NCBI GenBank assembly: GCA_903919145.1
Contig: CAIXGW010000309.1
Location: 1 to 47,307 of the forward strand
From: an uncultured Myxococcales bacterium
GTDB lineage: Bacteria; Myxococcota_A; UBA9042
Direction of reading: 5' to 3'
Length of the DNA stretch: 47,307 bases
In this document: piece after piece, positions 44,845 to 47,307 of the stretch
Position numbering within the stretch: position 1 is the stretch's first letter
Layout of the letters: each line of letters opens with the position of its first letter
Notes under the pieces: model-generated
Database searches by the model: none
What the model was told of the DNA's origin: nothing
The model's input: only the letters and a program-made list of their open reading frames with translations
Position numbers and translations under genes: made by a program

Positions 44845-45713
44845 ATCTCAGCTCTTTTTATCTGATCGCCGGTCTGGCCGTGGGGCTGGCTGTCATCCCG
44901 GTGCTGACCTTTGCCTTGATGCAGCTGGTGGTGCAGGTCGCCGAGTCCGAGGCGGTGCTGATCACCAGTTTTGGCAAGCACACCAAGACTTTGGACAGCG
45001 CCGGTTGGCACTGGCTGCCCAGCCGCCTGGCGCCGTGGGTGCAGCTGCACCGCGTGTCGCTGCGCCGCGACAGTCAGACCCTGCAGCGCATCCACATCAA
45101 TGACGCGCGCGGCACCAGCGTGATGCTGGACCTGTGGATGGAAGTCCGGGTCACGGACCCTGCCAAGGCCACGTTTGCGGTGGTCGACTGGGACAAACAG
45201 CTTCACGACCTAGTGATTCACGCCACCGGCGCGCTGCTGGGCAACCGCGAGTTCTCTGACATCTTGAGCGACCGCATCCAGCTCGGCCGGCAGCTGTGCG
45301 AAGAGCTGGCGGCCGAGACCCAGCGCTGGGGCATCGCCATCGAGCAGGTCTATCTGCAGCAGGTGGCGCTGCTGCCAGAGGTTTCGCGGCAGATGCTGGA
45401 CAGCATTGCGGCGCGGCTAGAGCGGGCCAAGGCCGACGTGGAAGAAGAGGGGCGGCAGCGCGTGGCCCTGCTAGACGCCGAGACCAGCCGCAACTGTGCG
45501 CGGCTGGTGGCCCAGGCCAAGGCCCAGTACCCGCTGGCCGTCAGCCGGGCGCTGGCGCGGCTGGCCGATGCCCCAGAGGTGCGCGACGCCTACCACCAGC
45601 TGTACGAGCTGTCGCAGGTGCGCCCGCACCGCACGGTGGCCTTTACCGGCTTTGGGCCTGGCGAATTGCGCGCCGTCGATGCGGCCATGGTGCCCCACGG
45701 CGAGCCGGGCTAG
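44841..45713 (+). CDS. SPFH/Band-7 domain membrane protein 2
   Basis: A 290-residue paralogue-like partner of the gene before it. Membrane segment FYLIAGLAVGLAVIPVLTFA, then the SPFH start VAESEAVLITSFGKHTKTLD, GWHWLPSRLAPWVQLHRVSL, LDLWMEVRVTDPAKATFAVV, and a helical part with RLERAKADVEEEGRQRVALL. HflK/HflC also occur as adjacent SPFH pairs, but I see no HflK/HflC-specific features and no ftsH or hfq neighbour. The two proteins probably form a hetero-oligomer. It is coupled to gene 1 by a 4-bp overlap and followed by a hairpin. Confidence 0.87.
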   Translation: MNLSSFYLIAGLAVGLAVIPVLTFALMQLVVQVAESEAVLITSFGKHTKTLDSAGWHWLPSRLAPWVQLHRVSLRRDSQTLQRIHINDARGTSVMLDLWMEVRVTDPAKATFAVVDWDKQLHDLVIHATGALLGNREFSDILSDRIQLGRQLCEELAAETQRWGIAIEQVYLQQVALLPEVSRQMLDSIAARLERAKADVEEEGRQRVALLDAETSRNCARLVAQAKAQYPLAVSRALARLADAPEVRDAYHQLYELSQVRPHRTVAFTGFGPGELRAVDAAMVPHGEPG

Positions 45714-45759
45714 CGGCCTTTCGGCCGCCTGAGTCCAACTTGTGGCTTTCAGTAGTTGG
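45713..45759 (+). terminator. Hairpins after the SPFH genes, possible bidirectional terminator
   Basis: GCGGCC-TTTC-GGCCGC (45713-45728) starts at the last base of the stop codon. A second inverted repeat, CCAACT (45735-45740) with AGTTGG (45754-45759), follows. They lie between convergent genes. There is no clear T-run. Confidence 0.45.
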
Positions 45760-45820
45760 CCCCAGGTGGGGGCCTCCATCCGACAGGATCACTGACCGCC
45801 GCCCCAGCTGCCGCAGCTGG

Positions 45821-46339
45821 TCAGCGGGCTTGGACCTGGCGCATCTCTCCGGGGGTGGCCGGCAGGATGCCCGCTGCAGCCAGGTGGGCATGGATGGCCG
45901 GGCCCTCCATCCCGGTGAGGTCGCGGCTGTGCTCGACCATGGCGACGCCGGCCATGCGATTCATCTTCAAGCGCAGCAGGCCCAGGGTCCGCTTGTCGGC
46001 CACCAGCACGGCGCGGTCGGCGCTCCACAGCTGGCACATCTCAGCTACTTTCTCCAGCACATCGGCGGCGAAGCGGCGGTCCTGCTCGCGGCGCCAATTG
46101 TTGTCCGATGCGTCGTCATTGCGCCCCGGCCCGCCGGCAGCCGCCCGCCGCCAGTCGTGGCCGGGCAGGTCGGCGGGGCCGTGGGAGTGGCTGTGCGCAG
46201 GGTTCATCATCTCCCAGCGCTCTACCAGCGCCGCGTGGTACCCGGTGCGCGGGGCGGACGCCGGGTCCAGGGAGAAAAACCGCGCGCGCGCGCCATCGGC
46301 CACCACCACACAATAAGACGGTAGAACGACCTTTGTCAT
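45821..46339 (-). CDS. Host-attachment-family protein (Host_attach / release-factor-1-like fold)
   Basis: A 172-residue cytoplasmic protein. The start (LPSYCVVVADGARARFFSLD) and the C-terminal half (RRFAADVLEKVAEMCQLWSA, DRAVLVADKRTLGLLRLKM, VAMVEHSRDLTGME) match the family annotated as 'protein required for attachment to host cells', related to the eRF1/baeRF fold. A Gly/Asp/Arg-rich loop of about 35 residues (HSHSHGPADLPGHDWRRAAA) lies between. The family's role in free-living bacteria is unclear. Start ATG 46339 has AAGGAG upstream. It converges with the SPFH operon. Confidence 0.82.
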   Translation of the reverse strand: MTKVVLPSYCVVVADGARARFFSLDPASAPRTGYHAALVERWEMMNPAHSHSHGPADLPGHDWRRAAAGGPGRNDDASDNNWRREQDRRFAADVLEKVAEMCQLWSADRAVLVADKRTLGLLRLKMNRMAGVAMVEHSRDLTGMEGPAIHAHLAAAGILPATPGEMRQVQAR

Positions 46340-46792
46340 AACAACTCCTTGTTTGTTCAGGGGCCTGCGCGCAATGGCAGGCTGCCAAGAGCCCGCGGCA
46401 AAGGGCCCCACGCACGGGACCGCCGCGCGTTGGTCTCTTCGATGGGAGCCACGGACCACTGACAACGGTAGGACGACCTCTGGCGGGCGCGGCTTGGTGT
46501 GACGAAACCGTGACGCCGGGCCGGGGCCGAAGGGGCGCCGGGTCTGGCGGTGCTACAGCGCCCCAATAGGGCCAGCGTGAGGCCTGGCGAGTCGTTGGAA
46601 ATCAACAGAAATTCAGATGGCTGTGTCTGGGTGCGCATCCGTGAACTGGCGACGGCCGTCCGTCGTCGATCACGCCACCATCCGCGGCCAAAGCCGCTTG
46701 TGGAGCGCAGCTCGCCACGGCGCCTGACATGCCATGTGGCGCCATCCACCATCCATTGACCAAACCGACGGTTGCCGGGAGACGGACGGCCC
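46340..46792. other. 453-bp gene-free region between divergent genes
   Basis: Open frames here lack ribosome binding sites, recognisable domains or sensible composition. Two similar short stretches, GTAGAACGACCT (46321-46332, in the start of the attachment-family gene) and GTAGGACGACCT, lie about 150 bp apart; they may be chance. It should contain the promoters of both flanking genes, but I see no clear box. Confidence 0.5.
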
Positions 46793-47307
46793 ATGTACTT
46801 GGCATCGCTCGCTCCGAGGCCCGTACGACCCGCCAGATCGGCACACCCAAGGACGTTGCTGCGGCGCGGCTGGCGCCCCTGCCTGCTTGCCGCAGCTTGT
46901 CTGCTGCTGGGCTGCGATGGGCTTGGCCTCGGCGCCGGCAGGGCCGATGCTGGCGATGCCAGCGACATGTCGGCAGATCCCGGCCAGGCCTACGCGAGCT
47001 TGACAGGCGCGTTGACTCTGCACGGCATTGCGCTGCTCAGCCCAGACCGGCCGACCTTGCCGCCCGCGGCAACGGCCGCGGGAACGCAGGTCAATTTTCG
47101 CGTCCACCGCGCGGACGCGGACAGCGTGGCCTGCAGCGTAGACGGCACTGCCTGGACGGTGACGCCGCCACCAGTCGGCGAGTCCGACTGGTCCGTGACT
47201 ACGCCTGCTCTGCCGAGCGGCTTGCACGACGTGCGCTGCACCGTGGTGCAGCCCGGCGGCGCTGCCGCAGCCGCCACCCAGCGCGTCATCGTCGCTGGCC
47301 CTTGTGC
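46793..47307 (+). CDS. Putative lipoprotein, 3' end outside the window
   Basis: An open frame from ATG 46793 (GGAG 11 bases upstream) runs to the window edge without a stop, 171 codons. A basic start with many Arg leads to the hydrophobic core CLLAAACLLLGCDGLG, a good lipobox (Cys about 41) though the n-region is long. After an Asp/Ala/Gly linker, the visible part (about 70-171) reads TQVNFRVHRADADSVACSVD, then WSVTTPALPSGLHDVRCTVV, an alternating pattern like an Ig-like or fibronectin-type beta domain with paired Cys. The full domain set lies beyond the window. Confidence 0.65.
   Translation, partial: MYLASLAPRPVRPARSAHPRTLLRRGWRPCLLAAACLLLGCDGLGLGAGRADAGDASDMSADPGQAYASLTGALTLHGIALLSPDRPTLPPAATAAGTQVNFRVHRADADSVACSVDGTAWTVTPPPVGESDWSVTTPALPSGLHDVRCTVVQPGGAAAAATQRVIVAGPC

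Noticed and set aside
44841..45713. SPFH pair as HflK/HflC
   Set aside because: No ftsH, hfq or hflX neighbours and no HflK/C-specific features; generic SPFH is all I can support.

Overview
The window is high-GC bacterial DNA, densely packed with genes on both strands. Several traits point to a delta-proteobacterial or Myxococcota-type Gram-negative. These are lipoproteins whose mature ends are Asp/Ser/Gly/Ala-rich linkers, a lipoprotein with Dickkopf-like Cys-rich repeats, a subtilase with a MYXO-CTERM-like tail (Cys, hydrophobic stretch, Arg cluster), and a decaheme OmcA/MtrC-family cytochrome. The taxon is an inference. No rRNA, tRNA or CRISPR array was seen.

Layout. 1-720 is mobile-element debris: the end of an IS transposase, a decayed REP-associated transposase and two copies of a 20-bp repeat, one of which encodes the tail of asnB. 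697-12711 is almost entirely minus strand. In transcription order it holds mtnB, mtnD and an aminotransferase (methionine salvage), gyrB, truC, a membrane-anchored unknown, a DUF465 protein, trmH, a free-standing B3/B4 domain protein, a MATE exporter and asnB. 12902-18715 holds a secreted subtilase, a polysaccharide deacetylase, an acyltransferase and fadH. 19048-31667 holds a Cys-rich lipoprotein, a lipase-like lipoprotein, an HAD 5'-nucleotidase, a serine acetyltransferase, a START-like protein, the decaheme cytochrome, a parvulin lipoprotein and a thioesterase. 31660-36153 (minus) holds APS reductase, TerC, a fused RsmG-SpoU methyltransferase and an M15 peptidase. 36279-47307 holds a lipoprotein with a NACHT-like NTPase domain, a START-like protein, rhodanese-free-order MoeB (rhodanese at its N-terminus), a Lys-rich protein, a SulP transporter fused to a gamma-carbonic anhydrase followed by two SPFH/Band-7 genes, a host-attachment-family protein and the start of another lipoprotein.

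Most interesting points. (1) SulP-gamma-carbonic anhydrase fusion plus two overlapping SPFH genes (41748-45713) looks like a bicarbonate uptake/hydration unit with its own membrane scaffold. (2) A predicted exported lipoprotein carries Walker A, Walker B and sensor motifs of a NACHT-type NTPase (36279-38009); it is divergent from APS reductase across a region with two near-identical operator-like palindromes 63 bp apart. (3) A family of about 140-bp double-hairpin repeats (four loci, five partial or full units) always lies at the 3' end of a gene in the same relative orientation, shows compensatory base changes in its stems, and at several loci supplies the stop codon. (4) The decaheme cytochrome has an N-terminal array of four Cys-containing repeats and no porin partner in the window.
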